Below are positions 1-12,502 of a stretch of 64,000 nt of DNA, piece by piece (the first letter of the stretch is position 1; each line of letters opens with the position of its first letter). A model generated the notes under the pieces. It saw nothing but the letters and a program-made list of their open reading frames with translations. It did no database searches and was not told the origin of the DNA. This stretch comes from Mycogone perniciosa (Eukaryota; Ascomycota; Sordariomycetes; Hypocreales; Hypocreaceae). The translations under genes and the position numbers were made by a program. The stretch lies in contig JAOALB010000027.1 in assembly GCA_025331125.1 (NCBI GenBank), positions 310,001 through 374,000 of the forward strand. Direction: 5' to 3'.

Positions 1-824
1 ATTCTTTGCCTTTTAATCTTTTTGGGGTTTTGGGTGATGATCTTGATGAGTGACTGGTACAGGAGGAAGTCCTCAACATTCGTGCGCACTGAATTTAAAG
101 GTTTAGAATCTCTTGAATAGAAGTAGGGTCTTTAGGCAAATTTCACTTTCCACTGCCAATACAATTGTCTCTACTGCGTGGTCGCTTCGTGCTTTTCAGA
201 AGACATATATGGCTTGCCTTGTCTCTCATACCACCTTTACCTCAGACCGTCTATCTAACACATCGACTTTCAACACCCCGTCTTCGATGACCGTACTTTG
301 AAGCTCATTGGACAATACACAGGTAGCTAGTAGTTCCGAATATTTGATCAAGGGTATGTTGTGGCACAACAATCAGGTGATATATTTTCCCATATTTCGG
401 CAAGTTCAATTCAATTCCAGGTCAATAAGAAAATGGGATGGGATGCGGATAGGGTATTGCCCATTTAGGGGCCATGAATCATATTACTTATCTGATGCTG
501 TTGCGATTCTTCTACGTATTCAAGTCAGTGGCCATGCCATGGGCACTGCGAACCACGGTGTTGACCTAGACACGACATCACCGCTGCCTCTCTAAACAAG
601 ATGTATGTTGGACGTTACGGATAAACGCCACTGAGAGCTGGCGATGCCCCAGAAAAAGCCAGCACTTCCTTCTCCTCTCGCATTGTATCCTGTTTACCAC
701 GGTGCGATATCTTCAGCAGGTTATTAGATAGCAAGAGGATTACAGACAACAAGAATGCGCAATGGAATATGTCACCCTCCAACAGGATGTCTCACATGCC
801 TGGGTGTCTTTGGAACATACTTAT
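1..824. other. Unassigned left edge and BET2 3' flank
   Basis: No gene is recognised here. A few open frames of under 100 codons exist, but they show no recognisable domain, no splice structure and no similarity that I know. The right-hand part (about 600-824) is expected to hold the 3' untranslated region of BET2, which is read on the minus strand and stops at 825-827. Confidence 0.5.
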
Positions 825-1860
825 TCATTGTCCAAGAGCCTTTGCAATAGTCTTCGTTGGCATGCAGTACCTTGGGTCCACACTCTCCATATCAGGGTAC
901 CCGAGTAGACTCAGTCCTGCAACGCCAAAACATGTATGCCAGACATCAACCATGTCGCCTGGTCTATCAGAGATACCGCCGGTTTCGGTATCTTGACAGC
1001 CCAAAATGAAGTCGACCAAGGCCTGTCGATCGATCCAATGGGTGCGATCAATTATCTGGAGACTGCTCAACACCCACCAGCTGTAACAGACGTCTTCCTT
1101 CTTTTCTGGTCGGCCATTAAGGCCTCCGCCAGGAAGCTGCCTCTCGCTCAGCCAGCACCCGAGCTTCTCCTTTTCAACAAGGTCTAGTCGCCCTGCAATG
1201 GCGAGAGCTGCGACACATGTGAAGATTTGGGCAGCATGAGATTCTCCGCCGGGTTTTGCTCCGTAGCCTCCATCAAAGTTGGAGCATGCGGCGATGTGAG
1301 AGACGGCCTTGTCGACATCGACGAGGCACAACAGTCCAAGGAGGGACAATGCATTGAGGGCACCATATAAAAATCTTGTGTCCTCCTCACCCCACTCGTC
1401 GCCATAGAAACCTCCTGTCACCGGATTCTGAAGATCTGCCATGACTGCACTCACATTAGATCACTCCCCCCACAGAAAAGCTTCCTCGATACCTACACTT
1501 GCCAACCAGAGCTTTCCCTTTGCCTCGAGTTTCCAACTCATCGAAGCCGTCGACCATGGCGAGAATCTGCACAGCACTTACCGTGGAGAGCATATGTGCG
1601 TCGTGCCCTGGAGCTGCCCCGAACCCGCCGTTGTCATGTTGACAAGAGAGCACAAAATCGATCGTTTCATTGCGTGGCAGGGCATCGGGACGGCCCAAGA
1701 GATGGAGCGCAGTGAGCCCCCAGTATACACCATTTAGTCGCAAGTGCTCTGTCACCCAGTAATCCAGTTCATCGGTCTTGGTATTGAGGCTTTGGACATA
1801 TTTCACGTGAGCATCTGTGGCAACTTTCTGACCCTCTGGTACCTTGTTGCCTTGAGACAT
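825..1860 (-). CDS. BET2: Rab geranylgeranyltransferase (type II) subunit beta
   Basis: This is the catalytic beta subunit that, with Bet4 and the Rab escort protein, attaches geranylgeranyl groups to C-terminal cysteines of Rab GTPases, allowing membrane attachment in the secretory pathway. Two exons (1497-1860 and 825-1444) flank a 52-nt intron with donor GTAGGT, branch CTAAT and acceptor GTGCAG; joining them gives an unbroken 327-aa protein, the usual family length. Prenyltransferase alpha/alpha-barrel repeats are visible, including DNGGFGAAPG, NFDGGYGAKPG and LPGGGLNGRPEKKEDVCYS. The zinc ligands are the Asp/Cys of the KKEDVCYSWW segment and the His of DVWHTCFG. The start ATG opens the first exon directly. 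The downstream neighbour is unknown and the upstream flank is a 2-kb non-coding stretch. Identification rests on conserved family motifs read by eye. Confidence 0.93.
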
Positions 1861-3978
1861 GGTGACGGTTGAAGTGGTTGAGGGAAGAGTAGATGGAGTA
1901 TTCCGTAACGGGCGTTGGTGATGAGGACTTAGGCACGAATGTAATGATTAGATAAGCATCACCGTCATGACAACACTACGGGTATTTTTGAATACCTATC
2001 CTAAGACTTGTGAAGAGAGCAGGGTACGAAATGGTAAACATTCTGAAAATGCCGTATTATTATTCACGGTGCTTTAATATGTTGGTTTTGCTTCCCTGGT
2101 TGCTGCAAACAGCTTTTAGAGGCTTCAATCTATTGGTTATGCAATATCAAAAGCCCAGCTGACTATCATCACAAGGTTCACGTCCTGCAACTCTCAAATT
2201 TAACTTCGGAAGGCAGAAGTTAGCCACGTGCGCAAAATTTCAACGTTGTCGTTAGTGGAGCATGTCTGTACCAGTGAAGGATCATTCAAATAGGTACTTT
2301 GAACTGCCGTTACAAGACAGTTCCAAATTTTACCTCGTTGGTAGTGTTGTAGTACTACCAATCGTACTCCGTGTTGACTTGCATATTACTCCATACTAGT
2401 AGTACTGCTACAATGACTAACGGTCAGATCGAAATGAATGATGCGAGTGATTCAGATGCGTGCCAGAGCTAGACCCCAAATAAGCCGAATTTGTAATACG
2501 ACTAATTCGTACTGCCACAACGGATATTAGGTAGAAGTCTCTTACGACAGATGAAAGCCGACGTGGCACATCACAAACACATCAGCAGCGCGTGTAATCC
2601 ATCTTTGACAGTTTGTGTGGTTTGCTATCTACGAAGTGCATACTACTCCGTACCAGTACATACATGAATCCCTGGAATTGTGCGATCAGTCAGGGATTCC
2701 CATTCGATGCTTTTTGGTGTCTCAGAAATCACAAACTCCTCTTAGACCCCGTACCTTGCGCTCGGTTTAAGCGCCCATGGTTCATCAAAAGTTGATAATA
2801 GCAGAATCAAACAGTGTCTGGTCTGCAGTTAAGGGAGCTCCGGAAATATGCGACTAGTAGTTATTAGCAAGCAGTTCCTCCAGAGATATCCAAGGATAAT
2901 ATCCATCTGTGTCCAAGCAGAATCTGGATTCCCCCATCTCCGATTTTACTCCCCGCATGCTCTGGACCCTTGGCAACCAGTAAAATTACCGGGAACCCCT
3001 GGAATGCGGGCGCGACCACGCAGTGCCACTGAGTCGTTTCAGATGCGATGGCGCGCGTGATCGCTCAAATTACTGGCTTTTGCTGCCTTTAGCCTCACCA
3101 CCTCTACGGCAGTCGCCTAGTTACGTGAGGGCCCTAATATTCTCTGCGACGAAGTACTACTACTCCCGTATTGCCTCCATATGCTACCCATTACGCTACC
3201 CCAAACTACCTAGGTGGCATTAGTAGTAGTAGTTCATAGCAGGATGGCTGATAATGATCTCTGTACGAAGTACTCCGAACGGAGCAAGTACAATTAAAAG
3301 GAGCACCGCCTTGCATGCGTCCGAGGGCACAGATGCTGCACCATCCATCGCGAACTTTGCTCTTTCAGGCCCAGATCTACCATTGAACACAGCCATTGAA
3401 CACAGCCCTGGAGCAGCTCGGCACAGTGACAGTGACAGCAGCAGCAGCAGCAGCAAAAACAGCGCCAGTGCCACCACCTGTAAGCTCCTCGACCAGTTTG
3501 CTATCATTCCGGCTTGAACGCACGAACACGAACACGCACACACTCTCTTCTCTTTCTTCCACGGACACCGGCCAGACAAGCCGATGCCAGGCCCAACGGC
3601 GACGACGACATCAGCAGCAGCGCCGGCTTTCTGTCTCTCGTTCTATCGTCTCGTCGATCCCCACTAACCTGCCCCTTGACCCTCTGCCCTCTCTGTCTTG
3701 GACGGACAAACTACGATTACGAGGCAGAGCTGGAGCACAGGTCCCCCCCGAAAAAAAAACACCGACGTCCCTCCTTTCGCCGTGCCTGTCTTGCCTGTCG
3801 CACGTCGTCTCCTACCTATCCCGCCTGTTCCTGTTGGATCAACGACCCACCCAAACGAACAGGCTGGCCAAGGCAAGGTATCCTCCGTGGGCAGACGACT
3901 GACGCTGTTACGCAGCCGCTGCACGCACTCCGCCAGCACCAGCAGCCCGCCAGCCCAGAACTGCCGCCAGGGTTCAAG
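1861..3978. other. Intergenic region between BET2 and the RhoGAP gene
   Basis: This 2.1-kb stretch lies between two divergent genes, so it should hold both promoters and the long 5' leader of the RhoGAP gene. Short open frames in several phases are not supported as genes. It carries copies of the dispersed motif TACTCCGTA (2644-2652) and its variant TACGAAGTA (3264-3272). A CAG microsatellite lies at about 3424-3456. The leader from about 3480 is rich in C, T and CGA trinucleotides. Confidence 0.5.
3424..3456. repeat. CAG-rich microsatellite in the RhoGAP 5' leader
   Basis: Two GTGACA-like units run into about six CAG triplets. It lies about 520 bp before the RhoGAP start codon and outside any supported coding frame. 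Confidence 0.7.
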
Positions 3979-6283
3979 ATGGGACGCAAACCCACACCAC
4001 AGCCGCTGATGCTGGTCGAGAGCAATACCAACGCTCTGGACGACGACCCGCCACACTCGGCCTCTGCTGAAACGGCCTCACCAGCCGCCGTGTCGCCCCC
4101 CGAGTTAAGATCGCCCAGATCGCAACGGTCGTCGCCTTTCCCCATAAGCAAGTTTTCCGTCCATAAAAACAACCTGCCCCAGACAGGGAGGTCTGCCGCC
4201 GCTCTGCAGCCCGCTGCGGGAGAGTCCAGCCAACAGCAGCAGCGTCACACCCAGCCCGCCCGCGATGAGACAGAGCCGTCCCATGTCTCCCCGTCAATTT
4301 CCTCCGCCTTCGATCCGCCCTCCGCCGGTCTGCCTCCTCCCGCTCAACCGTTACGCCAGGCTGTGACTGAAGGCACAAAGCTCACAAAGACTGGCTTCTT
4401 TCAATTCAACAAAGCATCCAAGACTGCCAATCAGTCCCAAAATACACAGGCCCACCAGCACTCCGAGTCACGAAGCCAAATACTTTCAAGAGGGAGAGAG
4501 GGGGCTGAGGCGTCAACAAAGCACACAGGTATGTCAAAGGGTTTAAAAAAGGGACATTTACAAGACACTTGCGGCAATGAATACCAGCGCGCACCAGCAC
4601 AGCTTCCCCCCTTCACATTGTCATATAGTGTCTCATCCTCCGTTTTCAATTCCGAGAATCTGTGGTGCTGACTCTTGTGGGTATTTGCCATCTAGACTTG
4701 TTCTATCCGGATGATACGCAACAGAAACCGTTCCCCTCGTTCCCGTCACGCTCCGACCTTTCGTTATCATCTCTCGGAGACACTGAAGCTGCCTCAACAC
4801 CATCCTCTTCACGGAAGAACAAGTCCAAGTCATTTGGGCTTCTTAACCGTACCAGATCAAATCGTGACAAGGACAACAGCGGAAGTCCCAAAGTATCGCC
4901 GATCCCTTTACCGACCGTATCAAGCAATCTCGCAATCCCCGATAATACCACCCCACTACGAACAGCGCCCATTGCGCAGGATCGAGCCTTCAGGGACATG
5001 ATGACCTCAACCGTCCGAAACCGGTCAGAAGACCGGGCCGTGGGTACAAGCCGAGATAACCACCGCGAGAAGGATCATAGACTTCATTCGACCACCATGC
5101 GAGACACCGGAGCATCGACATTTCTTAGCGGGCTGAGGAATTCTTCGACAAGAGCTGCCGACTACATCAGCAAGGGACTTTTTGGAAAGAGCTCGCGGAG
5201 TGGAAGCACAACTGAGAGAGAACCTGTGGTGGATGACGAACACTACGTATTGAAAGTAATAAATCTGCCTCTCGTCGAGCAGACACGGCTAACTCGCATC
5301 TCGAAGCGACTCGAGGACTCGAGGGACAAGACTGAATTCTGGATGCCTGCCTTCCCATGGAGAGCTATCGATTATTTAAATTACAAGGGGTGTGAGGTGG
5401 AGGGCCTCTATCGTGTGCCCGGAAGTGGACCTCAGATCAAGAAGTGGCAGAGGAGGTTCGATGAGCGTACGTGAAATTGCTAGTCTTCTCACTGTGAAAA
5501 CAGGCTAATGTAATGACAGAGCACGACGTCAATCTCTTTGAGCAGACCGATCTCTATGATATCAATATCGTCGGGTCTATGTTGAAGGCATGGCTTCGAG
5601 AGCTACCCGACGAACTGTTTCCCAAGGAGGCCCAGGAACGCATTGTCCGTGAATGCAGCGGCGCGGAAAAAGTTCCACAGTTGCTCATCGACGAACTCTC
5701 CAACCTATCGCCATTCAACTATTACCTTCTCTTCGCAATTACTTGCCATCTCAGCCTGCTCCTTGCTCACTCTGATAAGAATAAGATGGACTTCAGGAAC
5801 TTGTGTATCTGCTTCCAGCCATGCATGAAGATTGACGTTTTCTGCTTCAAGTTTCTTGTTTGCGACTGGAGAGACTGCTGGAAAGGTTGCAAGAATGAGG
5901 CAAAGTATATTGAGGAAGAGTATAGACTCTTCGATCAACCGCCGCCTCGAGGCCTAACCGACGTTCAATTACCCGTCCATCGTGACATCAAGGATGATCA
6001 GCAACCTTCGTCCCCTGACAACAACAATGGCAACAATAATCCGACGATCCTTGTCAGGGGTGAACAGAAAGGGAGATTGAACAAGCGTCAACTCCAGTTA
6101 TCGAAGTCAAAGTCGAATTCGAGCATATCCACCGACCGCTCGTCCATCTCATCCTTAAGTGCCGACAGCGAGCAAGGGGCTGATGACGGTGCCGCCCCTG
6201 GCCTCACGCCGGCCCCCCCTGCTAGGTCACGCGATCTTCGTCCCTTGTCTCCTATCCAGCCACTGTCACCCCTTGGATTTTGA
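3979..6283 (+). CDS. RhoGAP-domain protein (Rho GTPase activator)
   Basis: Predicted GTPase-activating protein for a Rho-family GTPase, acting in polarity, actin or cell-wall control. Three exons (3979-4528, 4696-5466, 5520-6283) join in frame to 694 aa; the introns are 167 and 53 nt, and both junctions restore codons. The first 390 or so residues are Ser/Pro/Gln-rich and probably disordered. The RhoGAP domain spans about residues 395-590. It contains the arginine-finger segment GLYRVPGSG (Arg near 420), the DIHAVA-like segment DINIVGSMLKAWLRELP, and NLCICFQPCMKI. The tail is Ser-rich. The start was chosen at ATG 3979 because of its context (CAAGATGGGA). The frame is open further upstream to 3514, so a longer N-terminus cannot be excluded. 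Which Rho protein it acts on cannot be told; no PH or LIM domain is evident. Confidence 0.85.
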
Positions 6284-7103
6284 GGAGCCGAATGGTGGAT
6301 TGACTAGCTCGATTTCAATAAGTCTTTCTCTTCGGCAACGATACCCCAGTATTTGTGATTGACCGATTTACGATATCACGCTGTTTACGACTTGTTTTCG
6401 TTTCACTTTTCTGAATCTAACGCCCCATTTTCGTCGCTGGAGTGGCTCCGACAGACTAAATCTTGAAGAGTGAGGGAGGGTGATTTGCTTTTGGAACGCA
6501 CACAGCTCTCGTCTAAAGCAAACGACAAACGAGCTTTATGTGCCTACAGTTTGGTTTACCTGTTATGAAGGATCACAGGATTCCCTTTTAAACCCCAGTT
6601 TCTCAGTTTCTCAGTTTCTCCGGAGTTTGTTGCATTAACATCGAATGGTATCTTCTCTTTGTTTGCCTCCCGCTCAAAAGAGTGTTGAATATCAACGCAA
6701 TGAAGGGCGCAGTTGTGTGCCTTTTTGTTAGAAACGCTGGTCTAGAGGCACGCGTGGAGAGGCCACGCAAGAACCTGGATGCATTATAACGCGATATTTG
6801 TCTTTGGTTGATATTTGGTGACTATGGTGCCTCAGATGGCGCCGTTGTACGATAAAGGAGGATGTACAGGGGATATAATATGGAGTTGAGCGTCATTGGA
6901 CCGAGAGGGGGCTGGCACAGGTATGGACATGGTACAATGGCGAAAATGGATAACATGTTTCTATCATACGAGCTTTCCGATGTTTAAGTGACACAGGATA
7001 ATATCGATTTTTGTATTTTGACCCAAAACGCCATGCCCAGAACGCCGTGGCCATACTTAAAAGCGCATGGCTAACTTCGTCTCAGTACAATCTTTCTGGC
7101 CCC
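6284..7103. other. Convergent intergenic region, RhoGAP to RRS1
   Basis: This is about 0.8 kb between the ends of two convergent genes and should hold both 3' untranslated regions. I see T-rich tracts and a triplicated TCTCAGTT-like stretch near 6600-6620, but no gene and no clear RNA. Confidence 0.5.
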
Positions 7104-7700
7104 TCAAGCCTTTTTTCCCATTTTGTCTGCAGCGTCCCGCTCGTTTTTCCTCATCATCCTCTCATTACGCTTGATCCTCTCTTTCCGCTCCCTTCTTCCA
7201 TCTCCCCTTATGCTAGTGCCTTCTTTCCTCTCGGCTTCCTTCTTGGGGTCGACCTCGACTAGCCAGTCATTCTCGCCCTTCTTGTTCAGGCCCTGATAAC
7301 CCCATTTCCTCTTCCACTCGCCGCTCTCCTCATCGAATGCCAGGTTTCTGCGCTGCTCTCTCATCTTGGGCTTAATGCCCTTCTTGGCGGCGAAGCGCTC
7401 CCACTTGGTCGGGGGTTTAGGCTGTGGTACGGGCTTCTCGCGTGGGAGCCGTGTGGTAGGTGGAGGGAGCGTCAGCAGAACGCCGTCAGTGGTGGATTTG
7501 AGAGGGCATGTGGTGAGGAGTTGGTTGATGAGGGATTGGGCGCCATCGCGGGCGATTTCGGCGAGAGATTGTTCGAGAGAGTTGTGGTCCAGGGTGACAG
7601 GATTTGGGTCCTCTGCGAGAAGATGGCCGAGATCGAAGGTATAAGGCGTTGGCTTTTCAACCACCACGGGCAGTTTCGGTTTCGAATTGAGAATTGACAT
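7104..7700 (-). CDS. RRS1: Ribosome biogenesis regulatory protein Rrs1
   Basis: Rrs1 acts in the nucleolus with Rpf2 to load the 5S RNP (5S rRNA, uL5, uL18) onto the pre-60S particle. The gene is a single exon of 198 aa, the usual size for fungal Rrs1. The conserved core is visible: the N-terminal YTFDLGHLLAEDPNP segment, a Leu-rich LLTTCPLKSTTDGVLLTLP segment, and the family hallmark LPREKPVPQPKPPTKWERFA followed by KKGIKPK. The C-terminus is very basic (RRERKERIKRNERMMRKNER), as expected for an RNA-contacting nucleolar protein. It is divergent from the mS29 gene; 431 bp separate the start codons. Confidence 0.95.
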   Translation of the reverse strand: MSILNSKPKLPVVVEKPTPYTFDLGHLLAEDPNPVTLDHNSLEQSLAEIARDGAQSLINQLLTTCPLKSTTDGVLLTLPPPTTRLPREKPVPQPKPPTKWERFAAKKGIKPKMREQRRNLAFDEESGEWKRKWGYQGLNKKGENDWLVEVDPKKEAERKEGTSIRGDGRRERKERIKRNERMMRKNERDAADKMGKKA

Positions 7701-8131
7701 GGCTGATATGGTCGATGACTTGGTTTACGGGTGAATTGCGAAGAACTGAATTGATTTGAAAGGCGCTTGACGTTTTTGTTTTTTGACAATGTTGGCGGCG
7801 CAACAAAAGGCTGCTATGTTCCTAGAGCGAACTTTCTGCGACAATCTCTCATTTTTTTGATCGATAAGAGCAGCTCAGTAGCTGTATCGGATCAACGGGC
7901 AGAGATTTTCCGGCTCACCACCAATGGTAACGCACTGCATGTCGGCTCCCGACGTTCTATAATAGTGTACCACTCACTGGGACACTTTCGAGATTTTTGG
8001 TCGACGACTCGGCGCTCCAACGAGGACAATTGTGAATACGGCCGCCGCAATTCGGCCCCAATGCGGCTGCGACAAAGTCTTGCGATTGAACAAAAGTCAG
8101 AGATATCCGCAACTCCTTCCCAGGCAGAATC
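7701..8131. promoter_or_regulatory. Divergent promoter region RRS1 / mS29
   Basis: These 431 bp separate the start codons of a cytosolic ribosome-assembly gene and a mitoribosomal protein gene, so both promoters must lie here. No individual factor site was identified with confidence. Confidence 0.6.
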
Positions 8132-9579
8132 ATGGCCTCCGTACATTCTTTACGGAGCCTTATAAGGCCAACGATTCCTGTCGCACCACGAATCCAGCCC
8201 ATCATTCTCTCAGTCGCCTCTTTCTCTACAAGCGGCTTCCTGTCTGCCTCAGCGGCTCCCCCGCCGATAAAGAGCCGCAGAGATCTGCCAAAGAAAACAA
8301 AGAAGACGTACAAGAAGAAGGCCACAATCGTAGCCGTTAAGAAGCCCAATACCGGAGAGCGCAAAGCGTTTCGGAAACGAATCCAGCTCAGCAACAACAG
8401 CGCCCTGCCCGTACCTGGTATTGAGAACTTGGAGCCGGCGACTATGGCTAGGAGTGAGAGCAATGGCAAGATGTTTGCTATTCCCGACCAGGTGGTGGAT
8501 CAGTTGCGGGCGTTGGAGGCGTTCAAGACGACACAAACATGGAACTTGTTCCGGAGACCCCATGTTTTGGTGAGGAAAGAGACGGTGGAATTGATGCATA
8601 AACTAGAGGCTTCAGCAGAGAAGAAGGAGGCGCTGAAGTGCGTCTTGACGGGTAGTCGACTTTCAGGGAAGAGCTTAGCTCTACTTCAGGCCATGTCCTA
8701 CGCTCTGCTGAACGAGTGGGTGGTGATCCATATACCTGAAGGTAGGCAAGGCCCTGGCTCCGTGATATAATCGTTGTTTAATTTTAACTCATTGCCGCAG
8801 GTCAGGATCTTACAAACGGGAACACCGAGTATTCCCCTATTCCTGATACAGAACCGATGCAGTTTACCCAGCCCGTATACTGCCTCAAGTTGCTCCAGAA
8901 CATCTATAAGGCAAACAAGGCCGTTCTAGAAACACTACCACTCCAGAAAGATTGGTCTCGCTTGTCCAACTTGAAGCAAGGCGCAACTCTCGCCGATCTG
9001 GTCTTAGGTGCCAAAGAAAGCGAATTCGCATGGCCCATGCTTAATGCCCTGTGGACCGAGCTCACCCAATCAGGCCGACCCCCGGTTTTGCTTGCTCTCG
9101 ACGGGCTTGCTCACATCAACAAGGTCAGCGAGTACCGCGATCCTTCATTCAACGAAGTCCACGCTCATGAACTTGTCCTCGTTCGCATGTTTGTCGATGC
9201 CTTGTCGGGCAAGACCCCGCTCCCCAACGGTGGCGCCATCATTGCCGCAACATCTGAGAACAACACCCTTCATCACCCGTCACAAGAGCTCGTTCTCTCA
9301 CAGCTCGAGGCAGGCCAGGCTGGTCGGGAGATCCCTAAGCCGAACCCGTATGAGCGGAAATATGATCAACGTGTGTACGATGCTCTCAAAAACTGCCACG
9401 TCCTCCGGCTGGAAGGCCTTTCCAGGGATGAGGCGAGAACGTTGATGGAGTACTGGGGAGCAAGTGGAATGCTGCGCAGTGTGCTCAACTCGCAGACCGT
9501 GTCAGAGAAGTGGGCCCTAGGAGGACATGGTATTGTAGGTGAGATGGAGAGAGCCTCTCTTATGACCATGAGGATGTAA
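8132..9579 (+). CDS. RSM23: Mitochondrial small ribosomal subunit protein mS29 (DAP3/Rsm23)
   Basis: A GTP-binding protein of the mitochondrial small ribosomal subunit. Two exons (8132-8741 and 8801-9579) with a 59-nt intron join at a split Gly codon to give 462 aa. The N-terminus is a plausible mitochondrial presequence: Arg, Ser and Ala-rich with no acidic residue over the first 30 or so residues. A basic linker (KKTKKTYKKKATIVAVKK) follows. The P-loop is LTGSRLSGKSLALLQ near residue 175, matching the DAP3 family's GxxxxGKS. Later blocks RPPVLLALDGL and RLEGLSRDEARTLMEYW are typical of the family. It is transcribed away from RRS1. Confidence 0.92.
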
Positions 9580-9857
9580 AATCTGCTGTATAATCTGTAC
9601 TATACTGTGCCCTCTTAGAATCTCAATGACGCTGATCTGATGGGATATGATCTGAAGAGAAGCAACCATGTCAATTGGCCGTTGAAGTGAATAACTTCGT
9701 TCCCAATAGATGAAATTCGTTGCTGCGTACTTCTCCCTCAGCAGCTGCTTAAATCTGCCATACGCATTCGTCTTATGCCCTGGGTTCCCCAAAACGCCAA
9801 ACCGCTTACAAGAGTCACATACATCAATTTTAGTCACAGCAACAATCCAACATCTCA

Positions 9858-12502
9858 TTACACATCCATGCTACCTTCCCTATCATCCTCAGCAGTAACA
9901 AAGACCAGCCTCGAGCCGCCGCCAGCGGTTTGCCAAACCTAGGAACAGAAAATGTTAGAGATCGCAGACGAAACGCATCGGCAGTTGGGGCACTCACATC
10001 CAGTGTAGTATACTCTTCCAGGGCATTCAGCCACTGATCCTCCGTGAAGCCCTTGGCAATCACCCGCTCCTTGACCTTTCTCATGCTCAGCTCCACGCCC
10101 AAGTCTTCATCGTCATCGGCATCATCAGGACGGCAAGCACCCGAGTCTGCCAGGGCCTTGACGAGGTTGTAGATTCTACTACTAGCATTAAGACCACGAC
10201 GTCCCGTGCCAATTTCGTTGTTCAAGCTCTCCTTGCTGGCCTCGATGAGTCGCAATGCCTCATCCACGTCGTCCTGTGATACTTGGTTGCTGAAACGAAG
10301 ACGAGCGAGAGCCTGTGCCAGACGAACCACGCCCAGTAGGGTACGCGGGGTAGTATGTGTGAATTGCTTGCCTTTCTTCTCGGCTCGCAGTTGCTGTTCT
10401 CGCAGGCGGACATAGGTCTTGATCATGTACTCGGAAACAGATTCAGGCACTACTGGTCGATATGTCCGAGCTTGGGCGACGTAAGAACGCACTTCATGGG
10501 GGCTAAAGACAACATTATCGGTGCCGAGGTCGGGGTGTCGGCTGTTCATATGCACAAAGGTAACGTGCTTGGCAAGCTGCTCGTCCATGTCACGAGTGGG
10601 GGTATCAAGTAGTAGGAAGAGGATATCGAAACGAGACAGGAGCGCAGCGGGAAGGTTGATGTTTTCAACAGGTGAAATGCGAGGGTTGTATCGACCATAG
10701 ATAGGGTTGGCCGCGGCCAGGATAGAGGTGCGCGCGTTAAGACTCGTAGAAATGCCCGCCTTGGAAATAGAGATGGTCTGCTGTTCCATGACTTCGTGGA
10801 TGGCAGTTCGGTCGTTTTCGTCCATCTTGTCAAACTCATCGATGCAGCAGATACCATTGTCCGCAAGCACAAGGGCGCCTCCTTCGAGAACCATTTCATC
10901 CGTGACAGGGTCTCGCATGACGGCAGCGGTGAGACCAACACCACTGCTTCCACGGCCAGAGGTATATACGCCACGAGGGGCGACCTTGGAGATGTACTTC
11001 AAAAGCTGGGATTTGGCAACACCAGGATCTCCCATCATGCAGATGTTGATGTCGCCACGAATCTTCATGCCATCGCCCATTTCCTTGGTAACACCACCGA
11101 TGAGTAGCAGGAGCAGGGCTTTCTTCACATCAAGATGACCATAAATTTCTGGTGCAATGGACTTGGCAAGAAGCTCGTAAACTTGTCCAGACTGTCGGTA
11201 CCTCTCGATTCGCCGAACCAGCAGAGGGTCGACAATCATTTCACTGTAGGCTTTCTTGTGCTGGTGGACATGATGAGCTTCAAGGTATGTATCAGTCAAG
11301 AGGCCTGCCTTCATTGCCTTGAAACCCGTGTAAGGCGTCGGCAAGAAGATGCCGGAAATGTCAACCACATCGCCAGGGTTGACCTTTCTGACAAGGCTCC
11401 CGAAACAGTGCACTGTGAGGGATCGCGGAATCTGTCCGATGGGTACCTGTTCAGCCAATTCTTGAACCTTGACTTCCTGGAATGGCAAAAACTTGGACGC
11501 TCTGGATGACGGGTGCAGCTGACCCTTGGCTTGGTTCTTCTTGCAGTCCGAGGAGGGACACATAGTCAAGGGCCCATAGTGCTTGTCGGAAACAGGCTGG
11601 AAAATTTCGCAACCACATCGGTCACATGTGTATGCGCTGACTTGCACAATAGGTTTGACATCGGAAACTCGGGTGGCAATGGCTCGGACAGTGATGAGGT
11701 TGCCGAGATGTTCGCCTCGAACGTGTCGGACAGCGAGCGCTTTGGACGCCTTGTCCTGTGTGCCTGATCGAGTTTTAAAGACGAGAGTATACCGCCGAGT
11801 TAATTCAGCTGGGAATTTATCTTCTGCCGCGGTCGGATCGCGCTCCGCTAACTCGTCGAGATCTCGATTTCTCTCCACCCGCCGCGTCATTAGTACGTCG
11901 AGGACATCATCCTTGAAGCTGGGTTCCAATTAGTTTTGCTACAAGTAAAATTTGGTTGAGAAGCATCACACCTAACATCTTCATTGGGCTGAGGCATCAC
12001 ACTATCCACAGCCCTTGACATGATCTCGACATAATGTTTTGTGTTCAGCTCAATCGAGTCGACAAGCCTCAGGTTTTCTTCTTCTTGTTGCTCCCACTAA
12101 ACCAGGTTAGCATTTGATATGCAAATTGAGTTTTGTGCTGTAGGCCTACCGTTGCTAGATCATCCAGTTCCACTGCAAATTCGTCAAGCTTGCGATTCGC
12201 AAGCTGTTGCAGCATGTCTTTGTACTTGTATTGGGGTGTTTTCCTGCGGGCCCTATCCTGGCGGTCACCTGCCTGGTTATCCTCCTCCATAGGGTCATAG
12301 TCGTCGCTGAGGTCATTTTCGTCAATCGTAATGTTGCCGAGGGCAGTCGTGAGGGTGTGCTCAGGCGATGTCTTGTAGTCTTTCAGGAAGCCCTCAAGCG
12401 CCTCTGGCCCAAATGGTTAGCGGTGCAGCGCCGGAAGCAAATAGCGCACTCACTCTGCTGGTTCTCATAGTTCACGGGGGCCTTGAATTCGCGGAGCGCC
12501 AT
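9858..12502 (-). CDS. MCM7: DNA replication licensing factor Mcm7
   Basis: Subunit of the MCM2-7 replicative helicase loaded at origins in G1. Five exons on the minus strand (12454-12502, 12150-12403, 11972-12096, 9998-11918, 9858-9938) join in frame to 809 aa. The introns are 50, 53, 53 and 59 nt. The zinc-binding region begins at CDRCGC (residue about 241) with a second pair in MCPSSDC. The AAA+ core has Walker A GDPGVAKS (about 439-446), Walker B CCIDEFDKM (about 500-508) and the arginine finger in LLSRFD (about 570). The last exon, GTT TGG CAA to a TAA stop, supplies the C-terminal WQTAGGGSRLVFV segment and is needed for a normal end; reading through the intron would give an unrelated tail. 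It is divergent from PEX1, with an ACGCGT box 133 bp upstream of the start. Confidence 0.95.

Noticed and set aside
3396..3978. Upstream extension of the RhoGAP protein into the C/T-rich leader
   Set aside because: The frame is open, but the peptide would be biased low-complexity sequence from repeats, and ATG 3979 has better context. Transcript data could change this.
6748..6753. Further ACGCGT boxes (for example 6750, 26206, 48742, 52205)
   Set aside because: ACGCGT is expected by chance many times in 64 kb. These copies lie in genes, 3' flanks or the gene-free region and lack the longer match seen at MCM7 and SLD3.
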